Both the position numbers and the translations under genes were made by a program. DNA of 64,000 nucleotides from Pseudomonas sp. N3-W (GTDB taxonomy: Bacteria > Pseudomonadota > Gammaproteobacteria > Pseudomonadales > Pseudomonadaceae). The stretch is taken from positions 6,219,001-6,283,000 of the forward strand of contig NZ_CP103965.1 in NCBI RefSeq assembly GCF_024970185.1, in the 5' to 3' direction. The notes below the pieces were generated by a model. That model was not told the DNA's origin and searched no databases. It saw only the letters and a list, made by a program, of their open reading frames with translations. Positions 47,210-56,587 of the stretch are shown one piece after another. The stretch's first letter is position 1; each line of letters opens with the position of its first letter.

Positions 47210-48802
47210 ATGCCCGTACCCGATCCGTTCCGCGAAGGCCTCGCCCGTGGCTGGAAAACCTATAACGGCGCGCAACTGACCCAGGACCTGACGCTGGAAG
47301 CGGACGTGGCGATCATCGGCAGCGGCGCCGGTGGCGGGACCACCGCCGAGATTCTCAGCGCAGCCGGCTACAAGGTGCTGCTCATAGAAGAAGGCCCGCT
47401 CAAGACCAGCAGCGACTTCAAGATGCTTGAAGACCAGGCCTACAGCAGCCTGTATCAGGAAGGCATCGGCCGCATGAGCAAGGACGGCGCGATCACCATC
47501 CTGCAGGGCCGCGCGGTGGGCGGCACCACGTTGATCAACTGGACGTCGAGTTTCCGTACCCCGCAACCGACGCTGGAGCACTGGGCCAAAGAGCACGACG
47601 TCAAGGGCCACAGCCCGGCAGAGATGGCGCCGTGGTTCGAGAAAATGGAACAACGCCTGGGTGTCGCGCCGTGGCTGATCCCGCCCAATGCCAACAACGA
47701 TGTGATCCGCAAAGGCTGCGAGCAACTGGGCTACGCCTGGCATGTGATCCCGCGCAATGTGCGTGGCTGCTGGAACCTCGGTTACTGCGGCATGGGCTGC
47801 CCGACCAACGCCAAGCAATCAATGATGGTGACCACCATTCCGGCGACGCTGGAAAAGGGCGGCGAACTGCTCTACCTCGCTCGCGCCGAAAAACTGATCA
47901 TCAAGGACGACAACGTCACGAGCCTGCAATGCGTAGCGATGGATGAACGCTGTGTCGCGCCCACAGGCAAGACCATCACGGTCAAGGCGCGGCATTATGT
48001 GTTGGCGGGGGGCGGCATCAACAGCCCCGCCCTGCTGTTGCGCTCCGGTGCGCCCGACCCGCATAAACGCCTGGGCCAACGCACGTTCCTGCATCTGGTG
48101 AACATGTCTGCCGGGCTGTTCGACGAGGTGATCAACCCGTTCTACGGCGCTCCGCAGTCGATCTATTCCGACCATTTCCAGTGGCTGGACGGCACCACCG
48201 GCAAAATGTCCTACAAGCTCGAAGTCCCGCCCCTGCAACCGGCGCTGGCCGCAACCCTGCTCGGCGGCTTCGGCAAGGAAAACTCCCGGCACATGGAAAA
48301 CCTGCCCCATACCCACGCCATGCTGGCGTTGCTGCGCGACGGCTTCCATCCGGACAGCCCTGGCGGTAGCGTCGAGTTACGCGGCGATGGCACTCCGGTG
48401 CTTGATTATCAGGTTTCACCCTATGCCTGGGACGGTTTGCGCCGGGCGTTTCACAGCATGGCCGAAATCCAGTTCGCCGGTGGCGCCAACGCGGTGATGC
48501 CGATGCATGCCGATGCCCGTTATGTGAAAACCCTCGCCGAAGCCCGCACCCTGATCGATGGTTTGCGCCTTGAGCTGTACCGCACACGCCTGGGCAGCGC
48601 CCATGTGATGGGCGGTTGCGCGATGGGCGAAGATCCAAAAAATGCAGTAGCCGACAGCCTTGGCCGCCATCATCAAATCACCAATCTGTCGATCCACGAT
48701 GGCTCGCTGTTCCCCACCAGCATTGGCGCCAACCCACAACTATCGGTCTATGGGTTGACGGCGCAACTGGCGACGGCACTGAGTGATCGCCTGAAGGTTT
48801 AA
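47210..48802 (+). CDS. GMC family flavin oxidoreductase
   Basis: A 530-residue FAD-dependent GMC oxidoreductase. The FAD-binding fold is VAIIGSGAGGGTTAEILSAA near residues 28-47, with GRAVGGTTLINWT after it. The C-terminal active-site region is SAHVMGGCAMGEDPKNA, with the second catalytic region PTSIGANPQLSVYGL. A cysteine-rich stretch CWNLGYCGMGC is notable and shared with alcohol/gluconate-dehydrogenase-like members. It probably oxidises an alcohol to the aldehyde used by calB, with electrons passed to an unidentified acceptor; no cytochrome gene is present. Confidence 0.9.
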   Translation: MPVPDPFREGLARGWKTYNGAQLTQDLTLEADVAIIGSGAGGGTTAEILSAAGYKVLLIEEGPLKTSSDFKMLEDQAYSSLYQEGIGRMSKDGAITILQGRAVGGTTLINWTSSFRTPQPTLEHWAKEHDVKGHSPAEMAPWFEKMEQRLGVAPWLIPPNANNDVIRKGCEQLGYAWHVIPRNVRGCWNLGYCGMGCPTNAKQSMMVTTIPATLEKGGELLYLARAEKLIIKDDNVTSLQCVAMDERCVAPTGKTITVKARHYVLAGGGINSPALLLRSGAPDPHKRLGQRTFLHLVNMSAGLFDEVINPFYGAPQSIYSDHFQWLDGTTGKMSYKLEVPPLQPALAATLLGGFGKENSRHMENLPHTHAMLALLRDGFHPDSPGGSVELRGDGTPVLDYQVSPYAWDGLRRAFHSMAEIQFAGGANAVMPMHADARYVKTLAEARTLIDGLRLELYRTRLGSAHVMGGCAMGEDPKNAVADSLGRHHQITNLSIHDGSLFPTSIGANPQLSVYGLTAQLATALSDRLKV

Positions 48803-49054
48803 ATTCAGTATTGCTCCTGTGTTCACAGTGACAAAGCACACGTGGCAATAAAGGAGCGGTACCTATTTATAGGGGGCACTTTATTTATCGCAAAACAGTT
48901 ACTTACTGTAAAAAACTTATCAATCACACAGCTCCACAACAGCAAAGTCCTCGCCTATTATCCTTATTGCAAGCCACTCACTCATCAAATCAATTTCTTG
49001 AAAAATGACGAGGTGAACAATTCAATATTTAATCGATAAAAGAAGAGAACCCAC
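48803..49054. other. AT-rich gap upstream of the GlcG/HbpS gene
   Basis: About 250 bases of clearly lower GC than both sides. A possible promoter element TTGAAA at 48998 lies near AT-rich bases about 17 bases downstream. A 65-codon frame at 48842-49039 has no family features and is not called. No RNA gene was recognised. Confidence 0.4.
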
Positions 49055-49597
49055 ATGAAAACTTCAACGCTGATTACTGCACTGGCATCACTCATCTTCA
49101 CCCTGAACTTGCAAGCCCATGAACAAACAGCCAACACGCAAACGCTGGATAACCTGCAACGCTACAAGCTCTCCATGGTAAATCAGGACAATATTTCGCG
49201 AAAAGTCTCCGCCATGCTGGTCGAATCGACGGTCGACATGTGCCATCGCAAGGGCTACGCGGTCGCCGCCACCGTCGTCGACCGCTCTGGCATCGTACTG
49301 GCCGTCAGCCGCGCCGATAAGGCCGGGCCGTTGACGCTTGCCTCCAGCGAGCGAAAAGCCGTGACCGCGGTGTCGATGAAAAGGACAACCCGAGCGTTGA
49401 TGGAAAGCGCTCAAAAGTTCCCCAATGCCGCCAACCTGGTCCATATGCCCAAGGCGCTACTTTTAATCGGCGGTGTTCCGATAAAATTCAACGCAGACGT
49501 AGTCGGGGCTATTGGTGTAGGCGGCGCTCCAGACGGAAAATTTGATGAGGAGTGCGCGAATGAGGCGCTGGCTTCATTTAAAAGCTTTCTCAGCTAG
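49055..49597 (+). CDS. Exported GlcG/HbpS family protein
   Basis: A 180-residue protein with a signal peptide (TLITALASLIFTLNLQA, cut near 21) and a GlcG/HbpS-like domain (AVAATVVDRSGIVLAVSRAD, GGVPIKFNADVVGAIGVGGA). Members bind haem or small ligands; this one is not assigned a ligand. It is alone between the GMC gene and coaD, with an AT-rich upstream region, and looks like a recent insertion in the otherwise conserved order. AAGAAGAG lies upstream of the ATG. Confidence 0.85.
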   Translation: MKTSTLITALASLIFTLNLQAHEQTANTQTLDNLQRYKLSMVNQDNISRKVSAMLVESTVDMCHRKGYAVAATVVDRSGIVLAVSRADKAGPLTLASSERKAVTAVSMKRTTRALMESAQKFPNAANLVHMPKALLLIGGVPIKFNADVVGAIGVGGAPDGKFDEECANEALASFKSFLS

Positions 49598-50724
<1,127 letters not shown>

Positions 50725-50751
50725 GCCAGGTGCTTTTGTAGCGTTTATTCG

Positions 50752-50838
50752 GGCCCCATCGCGAGCAGGCTCGCTCCCACAGTGGATGTGTGTCGTTCAC
50801 AAAACCAATGTGGGAGCGAGCCTGCTCGCGATGGGGCC
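50752..50838. repeat. REPIN with perfect outer arms, downstream of the ferredoxin gene
   Basis: GGCCCCATCGCGAGCAGGCT and AGCCTGCTCGCGATGGGGCC are perfect inverted copies extended by the usual CGCTCCCAC/GTGGGAGCG parts. It fills the gap before a convergent small gene. Confidence 0.92.
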
Positions 50839-50866
50839 ATCAGCCACACCAAAAATCCAACTGATT

Positions 50867-51193
50867 TCACTCCCGATCCTCAAACCCCTCCCCCGTACAC
50901 CCCAGGCACCGCACAAACGCCGCTTTCGCCGGGGCCACCACCAGCGCCTGCCCCGCGTCGCCAACACCGCCACCCAGCGCGGTAAACGGCAACGACACCA
51001 CAAACACCCCGGCACCGATCACCGTCGCCACCACCAGCAACGGTCGGGCGATCAGCAAGTCGCCGATCATGGCGTAAGCCGGTGGGTTCTGGATGGCGTA
51101 ACGGGGATCGCCGCTGCCGTTGTTATCAGCCGCCAGCGTCGGCAGCGCGACACACAACAGCACAGCGACGGCAAAGGTTCGAAACAAGGTCAT
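50867..51193 (-). CDS. Small envelope protein of unknown function
   Basis: A 108-residue protein with a signal peptide ([16 protein letters not shown]), a hydrophobic segment ([20 protein letters not shown]) and a C-terminus with a paired-cysteine motif CLGC in [19 protein letters not shown]. It is not a transporter by size, although similar small Pseudomonas proteins are sometimes labelled so. No function can be given. It lies 54 bases downstream of mutM on the same strand. Confidence 0.7.
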   Translation of the reverse strand: MTLFRTFAVAVLLCVALPTLAADNNGSGDPRYAIQNPPAYAMIGDLLIARPLLVVATVIGAGVFVVSLPFTALGGGVGDAGQALVVAPAKAAFVRCLGCTGEGFEDRE

Positions 51194-51247
51194 GGCACGG
51201 TCCTTCGGCTAGGCAGTGGGAACACTGACTATAGACCGTAGGATTTG

Positions 51248-52060
51248 TCAGCTCTGGCAGCGTGGGCAAAAGACGCTCGCGCGCTGACCCAGCTTCACTT
51301 CCCGCAGCAACGTGCCACACACCTTGCACGGCTCGCTACCGCGTCCGTAGGCAAACAGTTCCTGCTGGAAATAGCCGGGCTGACCGTCACCACCGATGAA
51401 ATCGCGCAGCGTGGTGCCGCCGCGCTCGATGGCGTGGGCAAGGATACGTTTGATCTCGATCGCCAGTTTCAGATAACGGGCCCGGGAAATGCTCTTGGCT
51501 TCGCGACGCGGGTCGATGCCGGCGGCAAACAGCGCTTCGGTCGCATAAATATTGCCGACGCCCACCACCACCGCGTTATCCATGATGAACGGCTTGACCG
51601 CCATCGAGCGTGCGCGTGACAGCTGAAACAGCCGCTCGCCGTCGAACAGGTCGGTCAACGGCTCCGGCCCCAGGCGAATCAGCAGTTCGTGGTTGAGCGG
51701 ATCAAGGCTCCAGAGCATCGCGCCGAACCGACGTGGGTCGGTGTAACGCAGGGCCAGGCCGGATTCCAGTTCGATATCCACATGTTCATGCTTGGCCGCC
51801 GGCAAGCCGGCTTCCACCAGTCGCAAATTGCCCGACATCCCCAGATGACTGATCAATGTACCGACTTCGGCATTGATCAGCAGGTACTTGGCCCGACGCT
51901 CCACCAGCACGATGCGCTGGCCGGACAGCCGCACATCCAGGTCTTCGGGAATCGGCCAGCGCAGCCGGCGCTCCCGCACAATCACCCGGCTGACGCGCTG
52001 CCCTTCCAGATGCGGGGCGATGCCGCGACGGGTGGTTTCGACTTCTGGCAGTTCAGGCAT
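51248..52060 (-). CDS. mutM: Formamidopyrimidine-DNA glycosylase (Fpg)
   Basis: A 270-residue base-excision repair enzyme removing 8-oxoguanine and formamidopyrimidines. After the initiator Met, Pro2 and Glu3 ([13 protein letters not shown]) form the active site; the zinc finger with four Cys is at the C-terminus (CKVCGTLL...FCPRC). The lesion-binding segment [11 protein letters not shown] and [13 protein letters not shown] are intact. It follows the HDOD gene by 36 bases on the same strand. Confidence 0.97.
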   Translation of the reverse strand: MPELPEVETTRRGIAPHLEGQRVSRVIVRERRLRWPIPEDLDVRLSGQRIVLVERRAKYLLINAEVGTLISHLGMSGNLRLVEAGLPAAKHEHVDIELESGLALRYTDPRRFGAMLWSLDPLNHELLIRLGPEPLTDLFDGERLFQLSRARSMAVKPFIMDNAVVVGVGNIYATEALFAAGIDPRREAKSISRARYLKLAIEIKRILAHAIERGGTTLRDFIGGDGQPGYFQQELFAYGRGSEPCKVCGTLLREVKLGQRASVFCPRCQS

Positions 52061-52096
52061 GGGGCTCTCGAATCAGGCGCGCGGCAAGGGAACACC

Positions 52097-52966
52097 TCAG
52101 TGCTGGGCACCGAGGTCGCGAATCGTTTGTTTGAGGGTTTCGAAGTCGTAGTCCGACAAACCGAGATAGTCGAGCACCAGGTGCCCGATGCTGTTCCACT
52201 CATGGTCTTCGGTCTGGTTGCCCAGCACCCGGTAAGACGCACAGATGTGCTCGGCCATCTTCAGGATCGCCAACAGGTTTTTCAGCTGGCTGTTGCGCGA
52301 CGACTCATCGCTGAAAATCGCCAGGGCATTGTGGTGATTGGCGATCGCCGTGCTCACGTGCTCCGGCAGGCGCCAGGACTTGGCTGTGTAATAACCGACC
52401 ACGGCATGGTTGGTGTTGAACACGCGGTTTTCGGTGTCCACCACGCGGCAGTCAGGGCCGGCGCTGGCGTATGCCTCTTCCAGGATCGTCATGTAATTGG
52501 GGAAACGCTGGAGCATCAGCGGCACGCCGCAATCATGGAACAACCCCAGGGCATAGGCCTCATCACCCGCCTGGGCGCCAATGCGCTTGGCCAGGGTCAG
52601 GCAGGTCATCGCCACGTCCTGAGCCGTGTCCCAGAAACGATTGAGGGTGACGATGGTGTCGTCATTCATCTCGCCCTTGATCGACTGCGCGTTGATCAGG
52701 TTGATGATCGAACGGCTGCCTAACAGGTTCACTGCGCGCTGGATCGAGGCGATCTTGTTACTCAAGCCGTAATACGGCGAGTTGACGATTTTCAGCAACG
52801 AACCCGACAGGCCAGGGTCCTGGGAGATCAGCTTGGCGATCACCTCCAGGTCCGGGTCAGGCATGTACTGCTCCATCTGCAAATCCACCATGATCTGCGG
52901 CTGGGCCGGCACGCTGATGCCTTGCAGGGACTGTTGAATCTGTTCGGAAGTCAGCTCTTGGGACAT
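52097..52966 (-). CDS. HDOD domain protein
   Basis: A 289-residue single HDOD-domain protein. HDOD domains are HD-fold relatives without catalytic residues and usually act in signalling. Typical segments are SQDPGLSGSLLKIVNSPYYG and YALGLFHDCGVPLMLQRFP. P. aeruginosa has a homologue in the same place. No partner kinase is adjacent. Function unknown beyond a signalling guess. Confidence 0.88.
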   Translation of the reverse strand: MSQELTSEQIQQSLQGISVPAQPQIMVDLQMEQYMPDPDLEVIAKLISQDPGLSGSLLKIVNSPYYGLSNKIASIQRAVNLLGSRSIINLINAQSIKGEMNDDTIVTLNRFWDTAQDVAMTCLTLAKRIGAQAGDEAYALGLFHDCGVPLMLQRFPNYMTILEEAYASAGPDCRVVDTENRVFNTNHAVVGYYTAKSWRLPEHVSTAIANHHNALAIFSDESSRNSQLKNLLAILKMAEHICASYRVLGNQTEDHEWNSIGHLVLDYLGLSDYDFETLKQTIRDLGAQH

Positions 52967-53119
52967 AAGTACACACTCTGGGACAGGTCGCGATTCTAAC
53001 CTTTAAGAAGCAGGATCGACACACCGACCGGCATATCATCGGAACTTTCATTCACGCGAAGGCTTCGGAGTTTGTAATGCCCACGGGCAAAACTTTCCTT
53101 CATGTCAGGAGCGTTATTC

Positions 53120-53659
53120 ATGTCCAATTCACTCAATGGCAAGCGCGTCGCGATGCTGGTCACCGACGGTTTCGAGCAGGTGGAACTGACCGGGCCCAAA
53201 CACGCACTGGAGCAGGCAGGCGCCAAAGTCGACATCCTGTCGGCCAGGGAAGGCCAGGTCAAAGGCTGGAACCACGACCAGCCGGCGGACGATTTCAAGG
53301 TCGACCTGACCTTCAAGGCCGCCAACATCGAGCAATACGACGCCGTCGTGCTGCCTGGTGGCGTGCAGAACTCCGACACCATTCGTATCGATCAGGATGC
53401 CCAGCATCTGGTCAAGACCGGCACCTCGGCCGGCAAGCCGATTGCGGTGATTTGCCATGGCGGCTGGCTGCTGGTGTCGGCCGGGTTGGTCAAAGGCAAG
53501 ACCATGACCAGCTACAAAACCCTCAAGGATGATCTGGTGAACGCCGGCGCCAACTGGGTGGACAAGGAAGTGGTCAAGGACGGCAAACTGATCAGCAGCC
53601 GCCAGCCCGATGACATTCCGGCGTTCAATCGGGCGTTGATTGACCTGTTGTCGGCGTAA
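53120..53659 (+). CDS. pfpI: PfpI/DJ-1 family protein
   Basis: A 179-residue DJ-1/PfpI superfamily protein with the cysteine nucleophile Cys112-His113 in AVICHGGWLLVSAGL and a paired Glu near residue 20. Members include intracellular proteases, chaperones and deglycase-like stress proteins; which one applies is open. AGGAG lies eight bases before ATG 53120, supporting this start over the in-frame ATG at 53102. Confidence 0.92.
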   Translation: MSNSLNGKRVAMLVTDGFEQVELTGPKHALEQAGAKVDILSAREGQVKGWNHDQPADDFKVDLTFKAANIEQYDAVVLPGGVQNSDTIRIDQDAQHLVKTGTSAGKPIAVICHGGWLLVSAGLVKGKTMTSYKTLKDDLVNAGANWVDKEVVKDGKLISSRQPDDIPAFNRALIDLLSA

Positions 53660-53677
53660 CTGTGGCTGACACACCCT

Positions 53678-53810
53678 TGTGGCGAGGGAGCGTGCTCCCG
53701 CTCGGCTGCGCAGCAGTCGCCAATACAGCAAACGCGGTTCTCCCGATTCACCGCAATTGCCACTTGGGGACGGCTTCGCCATCCAGCGGGAGCAAGCTCC
53801 CTCGCCACAG
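53678..53810. repeat. REPIN between pfpI and rlmI
   Basis: Arms TTGTGGCGAGGGAGCGTGCT and GGGAGCAAGCTCCCTCGCCA flank a longer spacer; this is a mixed GTGGCGAGGGAGC type REP pair, related to the one at 13178. Confidence 0.8.
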
Positions 53811-53876
53811 GTCTATCCGCAAACCAGGGCCTTGCGCAACACGCTATACTCCCGCTCTTTTTTCCGGAGCGACGTC

Positions 53877-55073
53877 ATGTCCCTGCCTAGCCTGCGCCTC
53901 AAAGCCAACGCCGACCGTCGCCTGCGAAACGGTCACCTGTGGGTCTACAGCAACGAAATCGATGTAGCCGCCACCCCGCTGCACGGCTTCAAGGCCGGCG
54001 ATCAGGCAATCCTCGAAGCCGCCGGTGGCAAGGCGCTGGGCATCGTTGCCATGAGCCCGAACAACCTGATCTGCGCGCGCCTGCTGTCGCGTGACATCAA
54101 GCTGGCGCTGGACAAGTCGCTGCTGGTGCACCGCATCAACGTGGCCCTGTCCCTGCGCGATCGCCTGTTCGACAAGCCGTTCTACCGCCTGGTCTACGGT
54201 GATTCCGACCTGCTGCCGGGCCTGGTGGTCGACCGTTTTGGTGACATCCTGGTGGTGCAGATCGCTTCGGCGACCATGGAAGCCCATAAAGAAGACGTGA
54301 TCGCGGCCCTGACCCAAGTGCTCAAGCCAAGCGGCATTCTGTTCAAGAACGACTCCGCCGCCCGCGACGCCGAAGGCCTCGAGCGCTACGTCGAAACCGT
54401 GTTCGGCCTGGTGCCGGAGTGGGTCGCGCTGGAAGAGAACGGCGTGAAGTTCGAAGCGCCGGTCATCCAGGGCCAGAAAACCGGCTGGTTCTACGACCAC
54501 CGCATGAACCGCGCGCGTCTGGCTCCGTATGCCAAGGGCAAACGCGTACTCGACCTCTACAGCTACATCGGCGGTTGGGGTGTGCAGGCTGCCGCGTTCG
54601 GCGCCAGTGAAGTGTTCTGCGTCGATGCGTCGGCCTTCGCCCTGGACGGCGTCGAGCGCAACGCCGCGCTGAACGGTTTTGCCGAGAAAATGACCTGCAT
54701 CGAAGGCGATGTCTTCGAAGCCCTGAAAGAACTCAAAGCCAGCGAAGAGCGTTTCGACGTGATCGTGGCCGATCCTCCGGCGTTCATCAAACGCAAGAAA
54801 GACATGAAGAACGGTGAAGGCGCCTACCGCCGCCTGAACGAGCAAGCCATGCGCCTGCTCAGCAAGGACGGGATCCTGATCAGCGCTTCGTGCTCGATGC
54901 ACCTGCCTGAAGATGATCTGCAAAACATCCTGCTGACCAGTGCCCGCCACCTGGATCGCAACATCCAGATGCTGGAGCGTGGCGGCCAGGGCCCGGATCA
55001 CCCGGTTCACCCGGCCATCGCCGAAACCCGCTACATCAAGAGCATCACCTGCCGCTTGCTGCCAAACAGCTGA
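53877..55073 (+). CDS. rlmI: 23S rRNA (cytosine-1962-C5)-methyltransferase RlmI
   Basis: A 398-residue enzyme with an N-terminal PUA domain (LKANADRRLRNGHLWVYSNE) and a SAM-methyltransferase domain. Motif I is VLDLYSYIGGWGVQAAAFGA, the DPPAF motif is in DVIVADPPAFIKRKKD and the catalytic Cys in SASCSMHLPED. It acts on 23S rRNA. The start is ATG 53877; the long upstream frame is a REPIN artefact. A terminator hairpin follows. Confidence 0.94.
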   Translation: MSLPSLRLKANADRRLRNGHLWVYSNEIDVAATPLHGFKAGDQAILEAAGGKALGIVAMSPNNLICARLLSRDIKLALDKSLLVHRINVALSLRDRLFDKPFYRLVYGDSDLLPGLVVDRFGDILVVQIASATMEAHKEDVIAALTQVLKPSGILFKNDSAARDAEGLERYVETVFGLVPEWVALEENGVKFEAPVIQGQKTGWFYDHRMNRARLAPYAKGKRVLDLYSYIGGWGVQAAAFGASEVFCVDASAFALDGVERNAALNGFAEKMTCIEGDVFEALKELKASEERFDVIVADPPAFIKRKKDMKNGEGAYRRLNEQAMRLLSKDGILISASCSMHLPEDDLQNILLTSARHLDRNIQMLERGGQGPDHPVHPAIAETRYIKSITCRLLPNS

Positions 55074-55086
55074 TCATGCGGTTTTG

Positions 55087-55110
55087 ACGGGGAGCCAACA
55101 GGCTCCCCGT
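55087..55110 (+). terminator. Terminator hairpin after rlmI
   Basis: ACGGGGAGCC / GGCTCCCCGT, a perfect 10-bp stem with a 4-base loop AACA, begins 14 bases after the rlmI stop. The T-run is short (TTTGCTGTT). It separates rlmI from the peptide cassette. Confidence 0.75.
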
Positions 55111-55284
55111 TTGCTGTTCGCTCGCAACACTTCGTTCACTAAAGCCCTGCCTCTTACAATTATCTTCCAATAATACGCAGGAAATTTCCCTGCGCCCTCT
55201 ATTCAATAAACCCGCACTTACAATTCTCGTACCTCGTAAGATCGTTCCCACAGAAATACTGGAACAGTCCTACTCAATCCCCCC

Positions 55285-55312
55285 TTGATAAGGCCTCATT
55301 ACAAACTATGAT
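55285..55312 (+). promoter_or_regulatory. Sigma70-type promoter of the 23-aa peptide cassette
   Basis: TTGATA (55285-55290) and TATGAT (55307-55312) are separated by 16 bases, close to the sigma70 consensus. It lies 52 bases before the peptide ATG. The 291-base gap before the peptide (55074-55364) contains no gene; about 100 bases are AT-rich. Confidence 0.6.
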
Positions 55313-55317
55313 TGAGT

Positions 55318-55335
55318 TGTCACAAAGTCGTGACA
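55318..55335 (+). promoter_or_regulatory. Inverted repeat at the expected transcription start
   Basis: TGTCAC (55318-55323) and GTGACA (55330-55335) form a perfect 6-bp inverted repeat with a 6-base spacer, 6 to 23 bases past the -10 element. Position fits an operator near +1 or a 5' hairpin. No regulator gene is adjacent. Confidence 0.4.
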
Positions 55336-55364
55336 TCCGACATCACTTACAAGGAGTTAAATAC

Positions 55365-55436
55365 ATGAAAGCAGTTACTCTGGAAACCAACAAGATCGCC
55401 AACCTGGCTTTTCTGGTTGCACCTATAGCCCGCTAA
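55365..55436 (+). CDS. 23-residue peptide, candidate precursor for the adjacent modifying enzymes
   Basis: A short gene of 24 codons including stop. The peptide begins MKAVTLETN, has a central KIANLAF and ends LVAPIAR. AAGGAG lies eight bases before the ATG, the strongest ribosome site near the cassette, and a sigma70-type promoter lies 52 bases upstream. A terminator-like hairpin begins 10 bases after the stop, so the peptide mRNA should exceed that of the three enzyme genes, as for many RiPP precursors. The sequence is unlike PqqA except in length. The alternative is a regulatory leader peptide; no repeated amino-acid codons support classic attenuation. No homologue is known to me. Confidence 0.6.
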   Translation: MKAVTLETNKIANLAFLVAPIAR

Positions 55437-55446
55437 GTGACTGAAG

Positions 55447-55476
55447 CACTGGGGAGTGCCGGCTACCCAGTGTTTT
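55447..55476 (+). terminator. Attenuator-like terminator between the peptide and the enzyme genes
   Basis: CACTGGG (55447-55453) pairs with CCCAGTG (55466-55472), with a short inner stem (AGT/GCT), followed by TTTTCT. It sits between the peptide stop and the first enzyme gene and would end part of transcription. A TAGCC sequence near the peptide 3' end could pair with GGCTA inside the hairpin, a possible weak antiterminator. Confidence 0.7.
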
Positions 55477-55507
55477 CTACAACCCCCATCCAGAGCCAAG
55501 CGATTTC

Positions 55508-56587
55508 ATGCATATAAATCCGCACCTGTTCATACTGCCACGTACGCCCCGTCAGATAGTCTGGGATTACAAAAGCCATACCCAGTTTGAACTAGACCTT
55601 GAATATTCAATACGGCTCGCAGAGCTTATCGAGAACCCGAACATATTCGACACCCACAACAAGATCGACAATCAGTTTTTAAACACCGGAATAATGACAA
55701 CTTCCATGCCCGCCACTGCCAAATGGGGCTGGGATGATCTATCAAAGATATTTCATATCGGCACCAAAAATATTCCTTGCGAATACATGCCACAGAATAT
55801 TCAGGAGTGGTCAAAACAATACCTCGACCACTGCACCGAAGTACTCGCCCAGGCCGCGCCATGCTTGGGCCCCGATCACCATTCGTCCCTGGAACTGATC
55901 GCTCTGCCCGAGCCCGCCCGGCTTCCCGCTGGCGACCTGACCGACGCCCTGATCAAGCGCAAGACCTGCCGCTCCTTTACCGGTGAAGCGCTATCGCTCG
56001 GCGAGGTCAGCACCTTGCTGTATCTGTCCCTCGGCTACCTCAAGGAGCGCGCTGGCGGCACCGATGAGTGCGTTGCCGAGGGCCAGGGAGCCCGCCGCAG
56101 CAGCCCGTCCGGGGGCGGATTGAATGCCTCTGAGGGCTTTGTGCTGGCGCGCAACATCAGCGGTCTGGCACCCGGGGTTTACGCCTACCATCCCGCCGAG
56201 CACGCCCTGAGTGTCGTCAACCCGCTGCCCGAATCATCGCTGGGTCAACTGCTGTGCGGGCAGCACTTCATCAATGACTTGCCCATGGGACTGTTCATCA
56301 GCGTGCGCTTCGACAAGTTGTGGTGGAAGTACGAACACTCGCGGGCGTATCGCATGGCCTACATCGAGGCAGGGCATATTTCCCAGTCTTTCCAGTTGGT
56401 GGCGACAGTATTGGGTCTGGGCACCTGGCTGACGGGCGCGCTCATGGATGATCAGGTTGAAACGCTGCTCAAGCTGGATAACAGCGCAGAACAGCCGCTG
56501 TTCTTCGTTGGCTGTGGGCAAAGCGACGGGCAGGTGATGTGCAAGGAACTCAAGGAACTCCTCAGCCGCCAGGATCTGCCGTCATGA
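55508..56587 (+). CDS. SagB-type FMN dehydrogenase (nitroreductase fold)
   Basis: A 359-residue protein with an N-terminal SagB-like segment (RQIVWDYKSHTQFELDLEYS) and a nitroreductase-fold flavin domain from about residue 145. Typical features are the FMN phosphate site ARRSSPSGGGLNASE (195-209), YAYHPAEHAL (226-233), KYEHSRAYR (274-282), the Glu287/Gly-His290 segment IEAGHISQ and the GLGTW turn. In RiPP pathways such enzymes oxidise azolines; no cyclodehydratase is near, so the substrate is different or unknown. The Shine-Dalgarno is weak, consistent with low expression relative to the peptide. GC falls to about 43 percent in 55561-55620. It overlaps the next gene by 4 bases. Confidence 0.85.
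   Translation: MHINPHLFILPRTPRQIVWDYKSHTQFELDLEYSIRLAELIENPNIFDTHNKIDNQFLNTGIMTTSMPATAKWGWDDLSKIFHIGTKNIPCEYMPQNIQEWSKQYLDHCTEVLAQAAPCLGPDHHSSLELIALPEPARLPAGDLTDALIKRKTCRSFTGEALSLGEVSTLLYLSLGYLKERAGGTDECVAEGQGARRSSPSGGGLNASEGFVLARNISGLAPGVYAYHPAEHALSVVNPLPESSLGQLLCGQHFINDLPMGLFISVRFDKLWWKYEHSRAYRMAYIEAGHISQSFQLVATVLGLGTWLTGALMDDQVETLLKLDNSAEQPLFFVGCGQSDGQVMCKELKELLSRQDLPS

Noticed and set aside
48842..49039. 65-codon open frame in the AT-rich gap before the GlcG/HbpS gene
   Set aside because: No signal peptide, family motif or good ribosome site; AT-rich DNA gives such frames by chance.
53679..53876. 66-codon N-terminal extension of rlmI
   Set aside because: It runs through a REPIN and has no homology; the PUA domain starts at the ATG at 53877.
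55365..55436. Classic amino-acid attenuation leader peptide
   Set aside because: No run of one amino acid is present and the downstream genes are not an amino-acid pathway. It is kept only as the alternative explanation.
55365..55436. PqqA homologue
   Set aside because: Length agrees, but the Glu-x3-Tyr core is absent and no pqqB-E genes are nearby.
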